From Apus apus (lineage: Eukaryota > Chordata > Aves > Apodiformes > Apodidae): a stretch of 64,000 nt of DNA. Of this stretch, positions 63,801 to 64,000 are shown piece after piece. Each line of letters opens with the position of its first letter. Position 1 is the first letter of the stretch. The stretch covers positions 146,554,858-146,618,857 of the forward strand of contig NC_067282.1 in the NCBI RefSeq assembly GCF_020740795.1, read 5' to 3'. The notes under the pieces were generated by a model. That model saw nothing but the letters and a program-made list of their open reading frames with translations. It searched no databases and was not told where the DNA came from. A program made the position numbers and the translations under genes.

Positions 63801-64000
63801 CACTATTGTAGGTCTCAAGAAGGACTTGCCCCAGGCACCAGAGAACCTGTGGCTCTACCTTTCTAAAGCTGCAGTCAGGTAAACTCCTCATCTGGTCTTA
63901 CTCTTCCTTGCCAGGCAAAATCTGGCTATCCATCCCAGCCTCTTGCCCTTCTCTCCCTCTACCAGCTGCCAGTTCGCTTACACTATCCAAGAACCTGAGG
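60886..64000. other. KIAA1549 intron 5' of exon A (partial)
   Basis: The upstream exon must end in phase 0, and no such exon with family wording is visible, so the intron probably runs past the right edge. A 150-codon plus-strand frame at 63414-63866 and a 122-codon one at 62642-63010 resemble no family I know. Confidence 0.6.

Noticed and set aside
63414..63866. 150-codon plus-strand open frame
   Set aside because: Not similar to anything recognised and antisense to the KIAA1549 intron; kept as intron only.

Overview
The window is vertebrate nuclear DNA, almost certainly from a bird or another sauropsid. It holds three CR1-type LINE tails with the usual octamer-like 3' ends, a decayed class III-like endogenous retrovirus, spliced genes with short exons and GT-AG introns, and no bacterial features. 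The gene order matches human 7q34 as I know it: ATP6V0A4 (minus), TMEM213 (plus), KIAA1549 (minus).

Positions 1-6984 hold the 5' part of ATP6V0A4, the V-ATPase V0 a4 subunit, on the minus strand. Seven coding exons encode residues 1-240 plus a split codon, and every splice phase agrees; the gene continues off the left edge. A CR1 copy (about 1955-3080) lies in the intron between coding exons 5 and 6. A GC-rich block near 8829-8990 may hold an upstream non-coding exon. Positions 7000-15540 are the head-to-head spacer between ATP6V0A4 and TMEM213, with one short CR1 tail at about 13751-14049.

Positions 15541-18409 hold TMEM213, complete in three exons and 107 codons, with a polyadenylation signal at 18776. 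The interval 19590-25730 is repeat-derived: a degenerate endogenous retrovirus (LTR end and PBS-like site near 19850, then gag, protease, reverse transcriptase and integrase remnants) followed by a third CR1 copy. All retroviral frames are broken.

Positions 35700-60885 hold ten minus-strand exons of KIAA1549 that join in frame into its last 613 codons; the 5' part lies beyond the right edge. The 10 kb to the left of its stop codon (25771-35699) has no recognisable coding exon and probably includes a long 3' untranslated region. The introns and the last 3 kb show no further coding sequence that I can support.

ATP6V0A4 and TMEM213 are both known as kidney intercalated-cell genes in mammals, so their divergent arrangement suggests, without proving, shared control. 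KIAA1549 encodes a membrane protein of poorly known function, best known as the 5' partner of BRAF in human pilocytic astrocytoma fusions. I found no previously undescribed system. The most useful results are the exon-level gene models, a serine substitution in ATP6V0A4, and the phase-symmetric 330-nt exon of KIAA1549.
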